From: Vandiemenella viatica
Taxonomy: Eukaryota > Arthropoda > Insecta > Orthoptera > Morabidae
Direction: 5' to 3'
DNA: 64,000 bases
NCBI GenBank assembly: GCA_031002005.1
Contig: JARYHS010008074.1
Location: forward strand, 12,036,924 to 12,100,923
The translations under genes and the position numbers were made by a program. The notes beneath the pieces were generated by a model. That model had not been told where the DNA came from, searched no databases, and saw nothing but the letters and a program-made list of their open reading frames with translations. Shown in pieces: positions 1 to 12,289 of the stretch; the first letter of the stretch is position 1; each line of letters starts with the position of its first letter.

Positions 1-530
1 CAATAACAGTCACATAAATAACGGCTTCTCCGCCGTTCTTTCACTGTTACATTCCCTCAATAACCTGCATTAAATAAAGCGAAGTTCTGATGCTAAAATT
101 TAAAAATGTTATCTTCTCATTTCATTTCTGGATTTCTCTAATTAAGTAAACACTTCCAGTTACAAACAACCGCAGTTTCTATAAATTGGATGGTGGTGAA
201 AAATTTGCATAGCACTTTTAACAAATACTTATTTGTTCTCAGAACAAGTAGTGAAGATAATACAATTGATCATGTCTATATATTGTTGTTTATTGACAAT
301 ATACTTGTGTGCACAAGTTTCTAGCAAGGAACAATACATCTTACATATCAAGAATACCTAATAGTATAGGCCTAATGAATTCCAATATCAATGATACATC
401 TTACACAACAAGCATACCTTATAGTATAATGAATTCCAATATAAATGAATTCCATAGCAAAGCCAGGAAGTTCGAATAAGTAAATTAACATTAAGTTACA
501 ATAGTTCAATACAGAAATGCTATTACATAC
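1..530. other. Non-coding AT-rich segment with a short tandem duplication
   Basis: No gene is visible. A stretch of about 60 bp (starting near 331) containing ATACATCTTAC and ATGAATTCCAATAT is repeated directly after itself (near 392 to 446) with a few substitutions and small gaps. Nothing else stands out. Confidence 0.5.
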
Positions 531-533
531 AGT

Positions 534-1207
534 TCACATCTCATTAAGATTACACAAAGCCTTATTACATAGATAATGTTTTACTTCAGTTTTAAATTCA
601 TTTCCAGTCAATGACTTTAAATATGTTGGTAGCTTATTATATTGTCTTGCTCCCATTTCAAACGCACTTTTATCTGCTGACTTGGAGTTATATCTTTTGA
701 TATGTAAATTAGTTTTGATTCGAGTATCATATTTATGAATTTCACTATTAGTGTTATCAAATTTTGGATTGCATCTAATCAGTAACAAAACCCAATATAT
801 ATATATAGTAAGAATATTTTCTTGTATAGATAGTATGCAATTTTTAAAACATTTCTATCCACAACCTTAAACAACTGATTCATTAGAAAGATTCTGTTAC
901 TTACTTTTTTACAAATAAAATCAACATGAGTTTTCCAATTTAGAAACTTATCCACGTATATTCCAAGGAACTTATGCTCATTTATTTCATAAATGTTTCC
1001 TTCATCAGTAATCAGATTAAACTTATTATCTATATTATGATTTCTAAGTTCAAATTTCATTAAATTTGTTTTACTTTTATTGCAAATTAGCTCATTTTTA
1101 TCAAAATAATTTGTTAATTCATTAGTGGCATTAGCAGTAGTTTCTTCTAATGATAAATCATCTATTATAGTGTCATCTATATATGCTATAATTCTACAGT
1201 TAGTCAA
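534..1207 (-). pseudogene. LINE reverse transcriptase fragment (3' part of ORF2)
   Basis: The minus strand encodes the end of a non-LTR retrotransposon reverse transcriptase in two pieces. The upstream piece (1207 to about 780) begins at the palm motif YIDDT and continues into the thumb-like stretch typical of these proteins (KFLGIYVDKFLNWKTH, then a KVSNRIF segment). The downstream piece (788 to 534) is in another frame and shows the C-terminal pattern HKYDTR...YNKLP with a basic tail. The RT fingers, the endonuclease domain and ORF1 are missing, so the copy is 5'-truncated, and there is a frame break near 785. This is a dead LINE of CR1/Jockey type; the clade is inferred from the motif style only. 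Confidence 0.7.
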
Positions 1208-1209
1208 TG

Positions 1210-2010
1210 TGTCATTTCCCTAGATACTAATTCCGTACAACGAATATTCAACAGTTTATGTCGAATGAACTATAAATTTCAGAATTGCATCTATATATCA
1301 TCTCTATTACACATCGTTTCCATACCATGGATTAACAGAATTACTCTGGCATCAATTTAAATTTAGCTCTATTAAATTGGAAATCACTGTAATCCTTGAA
1401 TCTGTAACAAGCGAAGGGCTTTTATGTGTCGGGAAGTAACCGCGCAAAAATTTTTCATATAGCATTTTCACAAGTGCCTCATGAATACAGAAAGAAGTAG
1501 CTTTAAAATACGGGAAACAAAAGTCTTTAAATGCTATTACTTCTAAATGTATGTTTTCATTTCTACTTATGTGCCTATTTTATCATCTTTTTTGTATGCA
1601 TGTTAAATGAAATGAAAATACTGTATATAAGTTACTGAGATTTTCAGTTGTTTGCTCCTTACGAATAAACAATAAGAATTTTTATGGTTCCTGCGCAAAG
1701 AAACATAATTTAAGAATTTCTCATCAGCAATTTCACTAAAACAGTGGACTGCTATCAATTTTTATTTTTTTGAAGGCACCAAAAGTTCGCTCTCTGGTCA
1801 AACAGAAATAATGTGACTGTATGTAAATAAACAGATATTTCCGGGACTGCTAAGTTGGTTTCCGTGTGGCGATATTTCAAGAAATTATGTAGAGTACCCC
1901 TTGACACCGGGTCAGGATGCGAGAGGTTGTGGTGTGCAATTCCAGTCTCATCGCATTGCTTATGGAGTGAGCCCGTACGACGACACTGTTGACACTGATT
2001 CCTCTATCAG
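1210..2010. other. No gene seen
   Basis: AT-rich sequence with stops in all frames and no repeat I can define. A somewhat GC-richer patch at about 1900-2010 abuts the Harbinger element that follows. Confidence 0.4.
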
Positions 2011-2013
2011 TTA

Positions 2014-2817
2014 GGGCGGCTACAGATGACCCAATTTCGGTTCCAATCTGCAGGAGCAATCAGCAGAGCAATCATATGGGGCTTTCCTCCACACATCACA
2101 ATTTCACCTCCAATTTTGGTTTACATTGTGATCGCATGATTGCTAGTTAGAAGCGCTTAAGAATGGCTCCTTGTATGTCAAAGCAACAAAAACTAGACAT
2201 CGCTTTAACAATAACCTGTACTACAGTTTGTACTGGAAGAAAAAGAAGATACTGGGTGAAGAAATGGTTTTTATTAAGAAAAATTATTTTACATGAACAT
2301 TTTAAAGAAACCTAGATCCGGGAGATTTTAAAAATTTTATGACAGTAGATTCTGAAAGTTTTGAAGAGATACTCCATTTAGTGACCCCTTATACTATAAG
2401 CGCCAGATAACGATTAGTCGTTATTTTACAATTTGTGGCAAGATATGAAATTAAGTTCGCCGATTTTGCGGTTTATGTAGTTTTTGTTGTGTTTGTCTTA
2501 CAATTGGGGTATTTTCTTATAAATTTCGTAGATATTCGTCCGTACTTCTTTCTCTTCAGACATTTTTAACGACACACAAGAAACGCACTCGCTCCCTGCT
2601 CCAAGCCTACTCAGCCGAAATTGTCTCAATTGCTGCAAGCTCGTCTCAATTTGCACCATGTCTGCAGGGACAATCTGTAAATTGTTTGTCGAGCTCTGCC
2701 AATCTCCCGATATCGGGAGTATTAGACCCAATTTACCTAAATTACGTGGCAATGTCCATGGCCCCTATCGGATTGCCCCTGTAGATTGGGACCGAAATTT
2801 GGTCGTTGGTAGCCACC
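2014..2817 (+). mobile_element. PIF/Harbinger deletion derivative with TTA duplications
   Basis: The element is bounded by terminal inverted repeats of about 50 bp. The left end reads GGGCGGCTACAGATGACC and the reverse complement of the right end reads GGTGGCTACCAACGACC; both continue into a similar AATTTCGGT..CCAATCT block. TTA flanks both sides (2011-2013 and 2818-2820), matching the 3-bp TWA duplication of PIF/Harbinger. Inside is the start of a HARBI1-like transposase on the plus strand (2163-2420). At the opposite end a tiny minus-strand frame starts at 2563 (MSEEKEV, 21 residues), where the partner MADF gene would begin. The catalytic half of the transposase is missing, so this copy is non-autonomous. 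Left and right TIRs differ at several positions, so it is old. Confidence 0.8.
2163..2420 (+). pseudogene. HARBI1-like transposase, N-terminal remnant
   Basis: From an ATG at 2163 the frame reads a short leader followed by RKRRYWVKKWFLLRK, the N-terminal signature of HARBI1/PIF transposases (usually RWWVRPW or KKWL.RR). After a stop and frame change near 2310 it continues DPGDFKNFMTVDSESFEE and LHLVTP, the next conserved block of the family. About 85 residues of a protein normally near 350-400 are left, and none of the DDE catalytic residues are present. It lies just inside the left terminal repeat, the usual place for this gene's 5' end. Functionally dead. Confidence 0.75.
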
Positions 2818-2820
2818 TTA

Positions 2821-3558
2821 CAAATCTTTTTAGTCCGAAACTGAAACACGTGAAATTCAAAATTGAAAAGAATACCCGAAAAGCAATAAAAATTTTAATA
2901 TTAAATTTGCAAAAGAGTGTAATGACGAAGAAGCATTCAACGAAGACGTTTTGAACATCAGGAGCAGTTTCTGTGTGAACGGGATCATTTAATGAATGTA
3001 GACAAGATGCGTGCTGTGACCCAGTGCCACCAGACTGTGCCATGGACGGTAAATCACGACACGACAAGAAGGAACCGGGCCGCGCCAGGCACAACATCTC
3101 CGAGCCGCCCGTCCTGCCCGTCTTTTATTATCTTAGAGACTCGGCTGGCAATCTGTGTGCCTCGGCTCGGCGTTACCGAAGTTCCGTAAAATTTAGCGAA
3201 ACGTCGAAGCAGCTATGGTTATATCTACGATTGTGTCGGATAGGCTTCACGTAAAATCACAATGCTTTAAGGATTGGCAAACAGACTGAAATAAAGTGTT
3301 GAACAATACGTTTGCCACCAACAGATACTAGTCAGCCGCGTAGTCTCTATTCCGTCTAAGCTGAATGACAACTGGATCGTTAACAGTATGGAACAACAAG
3401 CAGATCAGGGCAGCATTGAGGCATAGGGGCCCGCACCGCATCAAAAAATAATAATCATAAAAATATATTAGTCACTGTCTTCCTGTTGACATACGTGTGT
3501 TAATAATCAATATTGTTTTTTTAATCTTTCTTTATTGTGTGCTTTGATGATCTTAATC
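2821..3558. other. No identified gene; GC-rich patch at 3030-3180
   Basis: The 3030-3180 interval is rich in C, G and CpG compared with its surroundings and stays open in more than one frame, but no frame resembles a known family and no splice sites stand out. The rest is AT-rich with no recognisable content. Confidence 0.35.
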
Positions 3559-3568
3559 TTAATCATCT

Positions 3569-3823
3569 CTTGAGCGTTCTGGTAGCTCAGTGGCTAAGGC
3601 GCTTCCTACTCCTGCCCCGGGCACGAATCCCGGCAGGCGCAGGAATTTTGAGAGTTGTGTTTATTCATATGAGCTATTCCAGGACGCTCCGTGGTTCGGA
3701 TTCCACGTTAAACTGTAGGTCCCAGAGGAAAGGAACTGGCCGTCCTACCTCTGACACAATGGCTTAGTATGCCGCCTTCGGGAGGATCCAACCAACCTTC
3801 GGGTTGTCGACTAAGTTAAGTTT
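3569..3823 (+). mobile_element. tRNA-derived SINE (family 1) with 10-bp target duplication
   Basis: The head shows RNA polymerase III promoter boxes of tRNA type: an A box at about 3582 (GGTAGCTCAGTGGCTAAGG) and a B box at about 3622 (GGCACGAATCCCGGC). The body contains CGTGGTTCGGATTCCACGT and GTAGGTCCCAGAGG, which recur in other copies in this window. The flanks TTAATCATCT match exactly at 3559-3568 and 3824-3833, as expected for LINE-mediated insertion. The intact boxes suggest the copy could still be transcribed by Pol III, but it codes for nothing. A true tRNA gene is ruled out by the poor acceptor-stem pairing and the long tail. Confidence 0.85.
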
Positions 3824-3833
3824 TTAATCATCT

Positions 3834-5480
3834 TTTATCATTTGTTTTATTTTAATATGTTGTTATTAAAACTTTTGAGTTTGTAATTCCGCAGGCGTTT
3901 GGTGAGGATGTTTGATTGCAACAACACAATTGGCATCATTTATCTATCAATCATCAGGCAAAAAATTGAAAGTGAGGATATCACTTGCTGATCTTGTTCA
4001 CTTCAGTTTGAGAAACGATGTAGAAAGCACGTCTTCAGTGAGTTATCCTGGAACATTTTTCCTGTCGTTACATCACTCAATATTTTGCACTAAAAGGTTT
4101 ATTAATTTAATGATAACTAATATATATGTAAATATATAAGGGCCCGCACCACAGTTATAATCTAGGGGCCTACAGACGCTAAATGCGGCTCTGAAGCGGA
4201 TCCAGAAAGAACACATCACTAACAACAAAATCTAAAACCAATTCATGCTTTACGAAGTTACAAGGACGTTTACACAGGAGTTTCAGAGCCATGACTCATT
4301 TCAACTAGTCACTCCGTTTATTGTTCCACAGCCTCAATGCCTGTCAGTAGTGACGGCTTGGACGGAATGTTCTGGCAAGTCATTCCTTAAATACAGTTAT
4401 AGACTAACGCTCAACGCAATTCATCGTATCTTATACTGTAGTAAAAAGTTTCGGTTGTCGTCCTTGTCCGGGGTACATTTTAACCTCATCACAAACTGCG
4501 CTAATATTGCCGCTAAAAAATCAAAACTCCTATTGCACAGTTTGCTCTCCGGTGAAACGTAAATCATGCGACCGTTACTAAATAAGTATTTTATTTAATG
4601 TATTCTCAAATAACCTATGGCTAATAAAAATACATCAGATTTATGCATCATACAATGCCGCGTGATATTAGCTTTAATAGCGCTCCAGGCCGCATAAATC
4701 AAGATCAACGTGTAACTATATTAATTAAAATTAAATAATGATTTTATATCATGACGCTTATAAAAGCTACTTAAATTATTTTTAAAATACTCGAATAACT
4801 TACTCCATCTGCTGTAACGACGAATGCTAATATTCCTACTCAAAAATGAAAGCTTCCATCGTACTCTCATTAACACATTCACTGCATCCCATATTCCTTA
4901 GCTTAATGTAACAGTGATCCGAGAATATAACAAAAACATCTACAAGGAACGAATATAAATAAACAAAAAGCAACCAACAATTAATATGTCGAATTAACGA
5001 AATATATACTTCACTTTGAGTACTCTGTCACTTCATTTCATTGAAGTTGTTCTACTATATAGAATTGTCAGTAAATAAAGCTCATAGCCTCGTTTCCGTA
5101 GAAACATCTCTGGTCGCTGTTTGTTAGTTCAGCAAGGAAGGGCAGGAACGTGAAGTCGCATGACAGAAACGATGACACAGAAACTAAGCTTAGCCTTTTA
5201 TTAGTACTGATCATTCGTGAGGCAGTAATAACAATGATAAATCACGCGAGACTACAACTTGTCATTTGGCAATAGCATCGTTACTTCTTATATACTCGTG
5301 GTATCAACAACACTGCTGTCAAATTTCTTTATGATTGCTTACTGCAACGAGAGGGAGACAGCTTGTACATCTTATGCACTTGCGGTCACACTGGAGACAA
5401 GTCACTGAAATGTAGCTTCACAAATCCCTGCTACGTTTTTTCGTGATCAGTCTCCCAATTAGTTCGATGCAATCATCAAT
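3834..5480. other. No gene seen
   Basis: AT-rich DNA with only short chance reading frames. No terminal repeats, SINE boxes or transposase motifs were found. Confidence 0.4.
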
Positions 5481-5920
5481 CTCGTCCTACCTTAAGCTAA
5501 TCTCTTCATCTCAACGTACCCATTACAGCTACGTCTTCAATTGCGAGTATCTGCTTAATTTATTCTTAACTTTGACTTCCACTTTCCTTGGTCTGCTCTC
5601 TCCACTAAAAAATTAACGAATCCACCATTTCTTAAAATATGAAACACCATCCTGTCCCTTCAATATCTGAGAATCTTCCACGCCCATCATTTCATTTATA
5701 CAATACATTAATTTTTCACTTTACCCTTCCACTAAATTTTCAGCATCTTTTTATTGCGTCACTTTTTCTGGTATTACAAAAGTGCAAGATTAACTTCCGT
5801 AAAGTTCTGTCCTAGTTTTACAATAGTATTTCGAAGCCATATTATTAAATCTTTTTACGTGTCTCTTTTCGTTGTAGATGCTTTGCTCTTGTTAATCGTA
5901 CTTGCATCTACAACCAAATG
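5480..5920 (-). pseudogene. Heavily decayed LINE RT tail
   Basis: On the minus strand, fragments interrupted by many stops follow the order seen in the C-terminal part of insect LINE RTs: a stretch like RLTRAKHLQRKE, then a cysteine-poor basic region, then NDGRGRFSDIEGTGWC. The same order is better preserved at 37300-38570. Too degraded for family assignment. Confidence 0.35.
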
Positions 5921-6379
5921 TAATTTTATCTTCTAAATTACAAAATGTTCTTCAACAGATTTTTGCTGAGGAACTGCGAAAGAAAACAACCAGTACATGG
6001 CATATTGCATCCGCGAAGTGCCTGAAAGTTTCATCATTTAAATAATCTGTACGCCTGGGCCATGTTGGAGTGTTCGATGGCTAACAGTTGCACAGACTGC
6101 TAACATGAGCATCGCTGCCGACTCGATTTCGTTTTAGGGATAGACCTTAACATGAACGAGATCAGCTAACGCATCTACTGTCATGTCGAGACCACAGAGA
6201 CAGTCCAAGTTCTAAATTCCCCTCTGGAAAACATGGTTAAGTATGTTCTCCATTAACAAGTTCTCCTGCAATACACCGCGTAATAATCACTAACCAGTCA
6301 CCGTGGTTTATACAATACATTTCTCTTAACATGTGCTGGTGGCGTTCTGCTATTTCCAATTGATACTAATTTACGTATA
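5921..6379. other. No gene seen
   Basis: Unremarkable sequence between the decayed LINE and the following SINE. Confidence 0.35.
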
Positions 6380-6655
6380 GCCGGCCTCGGTAGCGTAGGG
6401 GCTAGAGTGCTAGCTCCACGTGCCGAAGGTCGCCGGTTCGAATCCGGCCGAGGGCATGGGTGTTAAGTGCTGTGTGTCTGTGTTAGAGATGGGTAGGTCC
6501 GGATGGATGCAGTTCCACGGACCCGTATCACTTGCGCGAGGGATGGATGTACATCCGATAGCTTGTCGGATCTGCTTCCAGCCGGACCTGTAACAGCGCC
6601 ACAGTTCTCGCGTGGTCGGAGGTTGAACCACGGCCAGACCTGCAACGCGGAGCTG
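6380..6655 (+). mobile_element. tRNA-derived SINE (family 3)
   Basis: The head GCCGGCCTCGGTAGCG with a B box GGTTCGAATCCGGCC (about 6434-6448) is tRNA-like, including a partial acceptor-like match GGCCTCGG/CCGAGG. The tail begins TGTGTCTGTGTTAGAGATGG and continues with GGTCCGGATG. The reverse complement of the same tail motif (CCCATCTCTAGTCTGTGTGTG) ends the minisatellite at 8730-9010, which links the two loci. The 3' end is approximate because no target duplication was found. Confidence 0.7.
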
Positions 6656-6659
6656 GAAT

Positions 6660-7096
6660 GCAATTTTTCATTACAGTTTCGATTTGAAATCTATGTTTTG
6701 AAGAGTTTAATGTCATTTACTGTACGATTGGATTACAGTTCTGTTTAAAGATGAGATTATAAATGAAAAACTATTTCTTAATGTCTGACTGCTAGTAGAT
6801 AATTACAATAACTATTAAATGTAGCTAAAACCCGGTAGTACTTTATTGGTCGGGTTCATGCTTCTAAGGTGAGGAATGTTTTACGTGCTAAATAAGAATG
6901 GACTTATAATTTAACTTGTAATTTTAATGCGTTGTAGTATTATTAAACTTTTAACGTTCAGTTTGATTGATCACAAAGTCTCTAGAATTTTTAACTTTCT
7001 AAATTCTGATGGCTTAAGGACAAATCAGATAATACATTTAACATCTCTCTATTGCAGAAACATGGTTCGTAGAGTTTCCAAGGAACATTATACATA
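6660..7096. other. No gene seen
   Basis: AT-rich spacer; nothing recognised. Confidence 0.35.
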
Positions 7097-7885
7097 TCTA
7101 TACTAATATTATAAATGCGAAAGTAACTCTGTCTTTATGTCTGTTTGTTACGTTCCTTGGGCTAAACGGATACTCCGATCGTGATGAAATTTGACAGGAA
7201 GATGCTGTTGACATTAGGATCGAGATGGGATACTATATTATGTATAAATAAGAACATATTGTCATTAAATTATGAAAACTATCTCAACTGTAAAAGACAA
7301 ACGCATAATATTTATGTATATTTGTAATGCGCACCTAACTTGTGCAATGTTAGGGTGGCGTAGTGGTAACGAGTTTGCTTCTTAGTAATCCTTCAGTGTT
7401 GCTCCGGGAACTAATCCTATTGGGTCTAAATATTTTTATGAATTGTTTTTCATAGTTTGAGCCAAGCCTAGGATTTTATAGTAAGGATACCATGTTCTGG
7501 CAAATCTTTGGCGGTAGAAAGCGTTAACTTTATTCACGGTATACTGGTTCCACAGGTAGTTTTTGTGTGATCTAAACTAATAATATTGTGTATGCGAAAG
7601 TGAGTCTCCATCTTTTTTTTTTACGTTTTGATGAATATATGTTTATACCGATGACAAGGAAATACTTTGTATATTTGGGAACGAAATAGGATACTTTTTC
7701 CGATATGAATAACAGTTTTAGTCATGAGACAGGTTCGAAGATAGAATGGTATATCGATGGTGTTTCCGTCATATTATGCCGACTCAGTGTTGTTTGGGAC
7801 ATCTTAGATAATTTTCAGCTTTGTATATCCAATTCTAGCAAACAAATTCTAAATCCACGCGTACGAAGTCGCGGGTAACAGCTAG
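7097..7885 (+). mobile_element. Non-autonomous Helitron-like element
   Basis: The left end reads TCTATACTAATATTATAAA followed by TGCGAAAGTAACTCTGTC, a familiar 5' signature of dispersed insect repeats usually classed with Helitrons. The right end reads CGCGTACGAAGTCGCG (a possible 4-bp-stem hairpin), then GGTAACAG and a terminal CTAG at 7882-7885. The flanks are A on the left and T on the right, matching Helitron insertion between A and T without duplication. There is no coding capacity. A second, diverged copy of the 5' motif (ACTAATAATATTGTGTATGCG) sits inside at about 7572, so this may be two elements fused or nested. The alternative is a LINE-type repeat sharing this end motif. Confidence 0.6.
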
Positions 7886-8640
7886 TAATATATATAAATG
7901 ATTACGTGACATTATTGCGAGCTACTCTGCTGGCCGCTTTTACAGAAATATTTTATAATCCAGCCGTTTCTAGAACGTCTAACAATGGCTCAAACAATCG
8001 GTTATTATTACTAAGAATTAAATCTTGCTTAAAAATACTTTCAACTAAATTGGAAATAATTTTAAATAAAATTACAAAGAAATTAAAAGTTTCTGAAACT
8101 GCACAAAATAAAATAAAGATTTTGAAAGCACCAAAAACACTTTATGATAGCTGGCAAAACATAAATATTACTGTTTGATTAAAATGCATTGTATCGCACT
8201 CGATTTAGCATTCACGACAACGTTTTATTCACTCAATCAAAACAGTTTCACATAGTATACAGAGCAAAACACTATACATAATATAAGAACAAATCTCGCG
8301 TAATTTCTCGCTCACAATTGCAATTTTGTTTTTTGTTCATTTATAATAAACTGTTTCTTAAGCTGGTATATTGTGGAAAGGCAATATTTATCTAAAAATG
8401 TTGACTCTTGAATAATTTCATTTTGAGTAAAAAAAAAAAAACTAACAGTTAACAAAGACTTTCGATTTTTTTTAGTAGTACTTAAACATTATTAAGAAAT
8501 GATTTCATTTTATTCTTATAGAAGCCCACAGAAATTTTACTTTTACTTTTATCATTATCAAGTCTGATTATGCTGTGATTTTCTAATATTACGTACAATT
8601 GTGAGTTTCAGACAAAAATCAAACAAAATTATCAGAATTA
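7886..8640. other. No gene seen
   Basis: Very AT-rich with poly-A and poly-T runs; no defined element. Confidence 0.4.
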
Positions 8641-8729
8641 ATCTTCTTTCATTTCATAAATTAATGGATAAACACGATATAACTCATACTGCAGTTCTCC
8701 TTGGTAGGATTTGTATCCACCATATGCTC

Positions 8730-9010
8730 GATTGTAGGTTCGGACCCATACAGGTCCGCCGGACACGTATTTGGATGTAGGTCCGTACACATCCAGTTCC
8801 GCCATACACTCCGCCCGCCCGATTGTAGAACCGGACCCATACAGCTCCGCCGGACATGTATTACTGGATGTAGGTCCGCACAGATCCAGTTCCGCCATAC
8901 ACTCCGCCCGCCCGATTGTAGAGCCGGACCCATACAGGTCCGGACACGGAACCTGGATGCAGGTCCGCAGCGCTGGATGTACATCCGGACCCGACTCCTT
9001 TAAAATCTCG
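8730..9010 (-). repeat. Minisatellite of about 90-95 bp derived from SINE family 3 tail
   Basis: Three head-to-tail units start near 8731, 8820 and 8915, each opening GATTGTAG followed by CCGGACCCATACAG. The first two close with CCATACACTCCGCCCGCCC; the third diverges after about 50 bp. GC content is far above the surroundings. The right edge (CCCATCTCTAGTCTGTGTG, about 9017) is the reverse complement of the tail of the SINE at 6380. The array keeps a long open frame on both strands only because its unit is nearly a multiple of 3 and lacks TA-rich words; I do not regard it as a gene. Confidence 0.8.
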
Positions 9011-9198
9011 GACCTGCCCATCTCTAGTCTGTGTGTGTGTCCTGTCCGTCCTGTGCCGTCCGCACTTTGAAGACTATATAAAACACTGGATTTAACTGAT
9101 TCACTGGAAGCTTTAATATAACACATTGAGCTGGCTGTATGGCCTCAGATGCCAAAAGCCATAAAATTAAAAAAAAATAAAAATAATTTACGTAGCTA

Positions 9199-9562
9199 GG
9201 AAACGTCCATAAACTACGTGGATCGGTCTAGGAGAAGGGGGGGGGAGGAAGGGTTGGTAGGAAAGCTACGCTGGGCTTCGTGGAAAAAAGGGGGGGGTTT
9301 CAAAGGCAGGCCACGTAGCTTTTCATTCATATTATTTGTCACAGTTAAAATGAGGTAATTTCCGTAATTAAATTATTTCCGTATGTAATTTACGATAGTT
9401 TGACAAGAGAAAACAGTACAAAATGTCTTCTCGAATCAATAGGGAAAAAAGCTACGTGCTACGTGGTAGGAGGGGGGTAGAGACAAAAGTCACGTCAGGG
9501 GGGTGGCGGGAGGGGGGTTCACAAGAGACCAAAATGGAGCTTTGTAGTTTATAGACGCTCCT
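9199..9562 (-). mobile_element. MITE, copy 1 of the GGAGCGTCCATAAA family
   Basis: Imperfect terminal inverted repeats: left GGAAACGTCCATAAAC, right (reverse complement) AGGAGCGTCTATAAAC. Flanks are CTA (9196-9198) and TTA (9563-9565), a near match to a 3-bp duplication. Poly-G runs and the words ACGTGCTACGTGG and ACAGTACAAAATGTC are shared in reverse complement with the better preserved copy at 19509-19888. Non-coding; the TTA preference points to a PIF/Harbinger-type source. Confidence 0.75.
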
Positions 9563-9565
9563 TTA

Positions 9566-11690
9566 TAAACAATTAAACTTTCAGCAAAACAATGGAGAGC
9601 AGTAGAAAACACCGCAACGTGAATTTGTACATTATCTGGGCGGGCCGCCACTGTGCCTCCAAACTTATAGCTACATCAGATAGATTTCAAGCATGACACA
9701 ATTTTCGAGGATAAATTTATGGCCCTGCAGTTAGTGAATGTGCGGATGCTATTAGACAAACCTGTCTATGTCGAATGTGAACTCTTCTTCTTATGGACAC
9801 CGGCAACGTCATCGATCTGGTGAACTCCTGTGATCCATACAAAGTAATAAAATGCAACAGGGAGAATTTCGATAGATCCGGTTAAAAGCGCAACAATCGT
9901 TTCGGGTTAGTACACTGTATCAAAAAAGTTGTCGACGTTACGAACAATGACAAGAGTGGCTCCTTGTTAGTGAAGTTAGCGCGTCTCAGATAGAAAATAT
10001 GTGCATTCCGACTAGAGTTTAACCAAATTTCAAGAAAGGCAAAGGGTCCTGCAGGCACGGTTACGAAAAAATTTGTCAATACTTAACCATGTCGACTGTC
10101 TCTTTAACAACAGTATCAAAAACAGGCACATAAATTCAGTCGAGATATCCAAGCAGGGACTGTCATGGTAGGGACGATAAATATTCTATGTACTTCGATA
10201 GGATTTGAATCCTACCACGAAGACACGTGGGATGATAATTAAATGAGTGTGCCTGAATGTGCGTGTTAATGGAAAATATATAAAGCGCTTTTCGGTTTTA
10301 GTGTAAATGTTACATTGCACTGCAGATAGTTTGCGATTTAAGTAATTGATATTATATTGTAAGGAGTGCACTTACTGATTGAATAGCAAAAACATGAAAA
10401 TAATAGTTTGTACAAAAACTTGAATATGTACGAGAATATGAAGTTGGCTGCACAGCAGTAACATGTGAACAGTGGTCTGTATAAAACTTTCAAAATGTGT
10501 TCATGTGTACAGTAGTGATTCGTAACATATTCGCCTGTACAAAGTAGTCATGTAAAAAGCAATTGTCGTCTTACAGATGTACCCTGGAGTGGTAAGCTGT
10601 AAATAGTTGGGTTTATAGTCGTGACCTTAAAGAATTGAGCCTTAAATTTATCGATGGCTGCAACTTAGTTACACAATGAGTCAGTGTGTATTATATAAGA
10701 GAGAGAGAGAGATAAAGAAGAGAAATTATTAAATTTTTGTAAATTTTTGCACAAAATTCGTAAATTGTGTAAACTTCTCCACAAAATCGGTACTCTGCAG
10801 AATTGTTCGGTGCGCTATAAACACAGGGTAGTCTGTAGAATTCCAAAAAAATTCTATGTGACAAGCCAATTCTATTGTTTGTAACGCAACAGAAATAGCA
10901 TATGATTCAAAATAAAAAATTCGGGGTATAAATGAAATATTACTATCATTTATAAATATCGATAAAATAGTACACGTGAAGCACATGGAATAAAATTACC
11001 AGTATGGAATAGTAACAGCTTACTTCACAACAAAACCACACATTAAATTTTCAGTAAGTTTATAACATTAATTCATAAATTGTGTATTACTTAAGCAAAT
11101 CACCATCCATTATCAATTAGAAACGTGTTTGGTGTATTCCTGCAGATAAAAGCGTCATTATTAGAGATGTAAACCAATGGTGGTAGACCTTAAAGTGACT
11201 TGCCGGACTAGTGGGAATGCTTAAGACGAGTAATTTTACAGAAATTGAAATCAGGATGGGCCCACTAAAACATCAGGTCCACTAGACTACCAGACCCGAC
11301 CGTTATCTATTCATCCACCGGGTTCAGCCAAAATAACGAGACAGCTTATCAGGTAAAAAGATAAATATTTTGTATGGCCATACGGTGGTCGAGTTGCTTG
11401 TTGAAGACCATGTAATAACAATCTCAGCTGACCAGGAAATATTGTACAGCTAGCGTGGATGGGTTTTGAAGTCCAGTATTTACTAGAATTAAAAAAAAAA
11501 AAAAAAATATGCGCCATGGATCTAAGGGTCTCAAGATCTACTTTCAAGTGTAAGGTGAACGACCCCATAGCGAGCAGCGAAGATTCAACATACTTCACCG
11601 TTGTGATGATGACCTGAAAAGTGTGTAGGAAACGATGTTTTCATATCTACTCTTCGTTCATACTATGTTTTATTTAATCTACATTTATTA
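9566..11690. other. No gene seen
   Basis: AT-rich DNA with small reading frames that match nothing I know. A (GA)n run lies near 10700 and a poly-A run near 11493. Confidence 0.4.
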
Positions 11691-11920
11691 CTATCATTTA
11701 CAATAAGTTTGAATTTTACTTTTCTGTATTATATTTGTCCCAATTGATTTTCAGTATTTTGTTAATGCTGTTCATTGATTTACCCTCATATTCTAAACCC
11801 ACAATTTCATCAGCAAGTCGCAGCATTCTAATTGTTTCTTTTTGAGCAGAAATTCGATATTACTTTATTGAATACTTCTTCTGTATACACGATGAATATT
11901 AGTGGGGACAAACAACAACT
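11690..11920 (-). pseudogene. Decayed LINE RT palm fragment
   Basis: The minus strand shows SPLIFIVYTEEVFNKV, then in another frame RMLRLADEIVGLE, which matches the RT pattern L-SP-x-F-x-x-Y-x-E-E followed by RFADDIVL with the second palm aspartate altered. The same family is present at 37300-38570. Several stops; dead. Confidence 0.5.
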
Positions 11921-12289
11921 TTCACTAACTCCATTTTTCATTGATGCTTACCTGTAATTTAATTTAATTGAAATCACTTGCCTCTGGGGCGATTTATCTG
12001 CACATCAACTTTCCAATTATTTTTCTTATCACATAGTTTGATTTCGATGTCACCATCCTAATACTACAACCGATTTCGAGTTTTATTTTAAATTCCATTA
12101 ACGGTTCTAGTAAACTGTTCAGCATCTGGCTCGATAATTTATTTGAATACTCGTACCTGACTAACTTGTCTGCGAAAGTAACTTTACGCACTCTCTGATG
12201 CTTGGAATCAAATGAGAGAGTTCGATCATCTTTTCACTTACATCTTCCATTCCTAGTTCTTCTACTAACATTCGTATATGACCCAACAG

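Noticed and set aside
3569..3640. tRNA gene suggested by A and B boxes (also at 6380, 20121, 26909, 31218)
   Set aside because: Acceptor and anticodon stems do not pair properly and each is followed by a long conserved tail, often poly-A and target duplications. They are SINEs.
8638..9126. 162-codon minus-strand open frame (and overlapping plus-strand frames)
   Set aside because: It is open only because it spans the minisatellite; frames on both strands are equally long.
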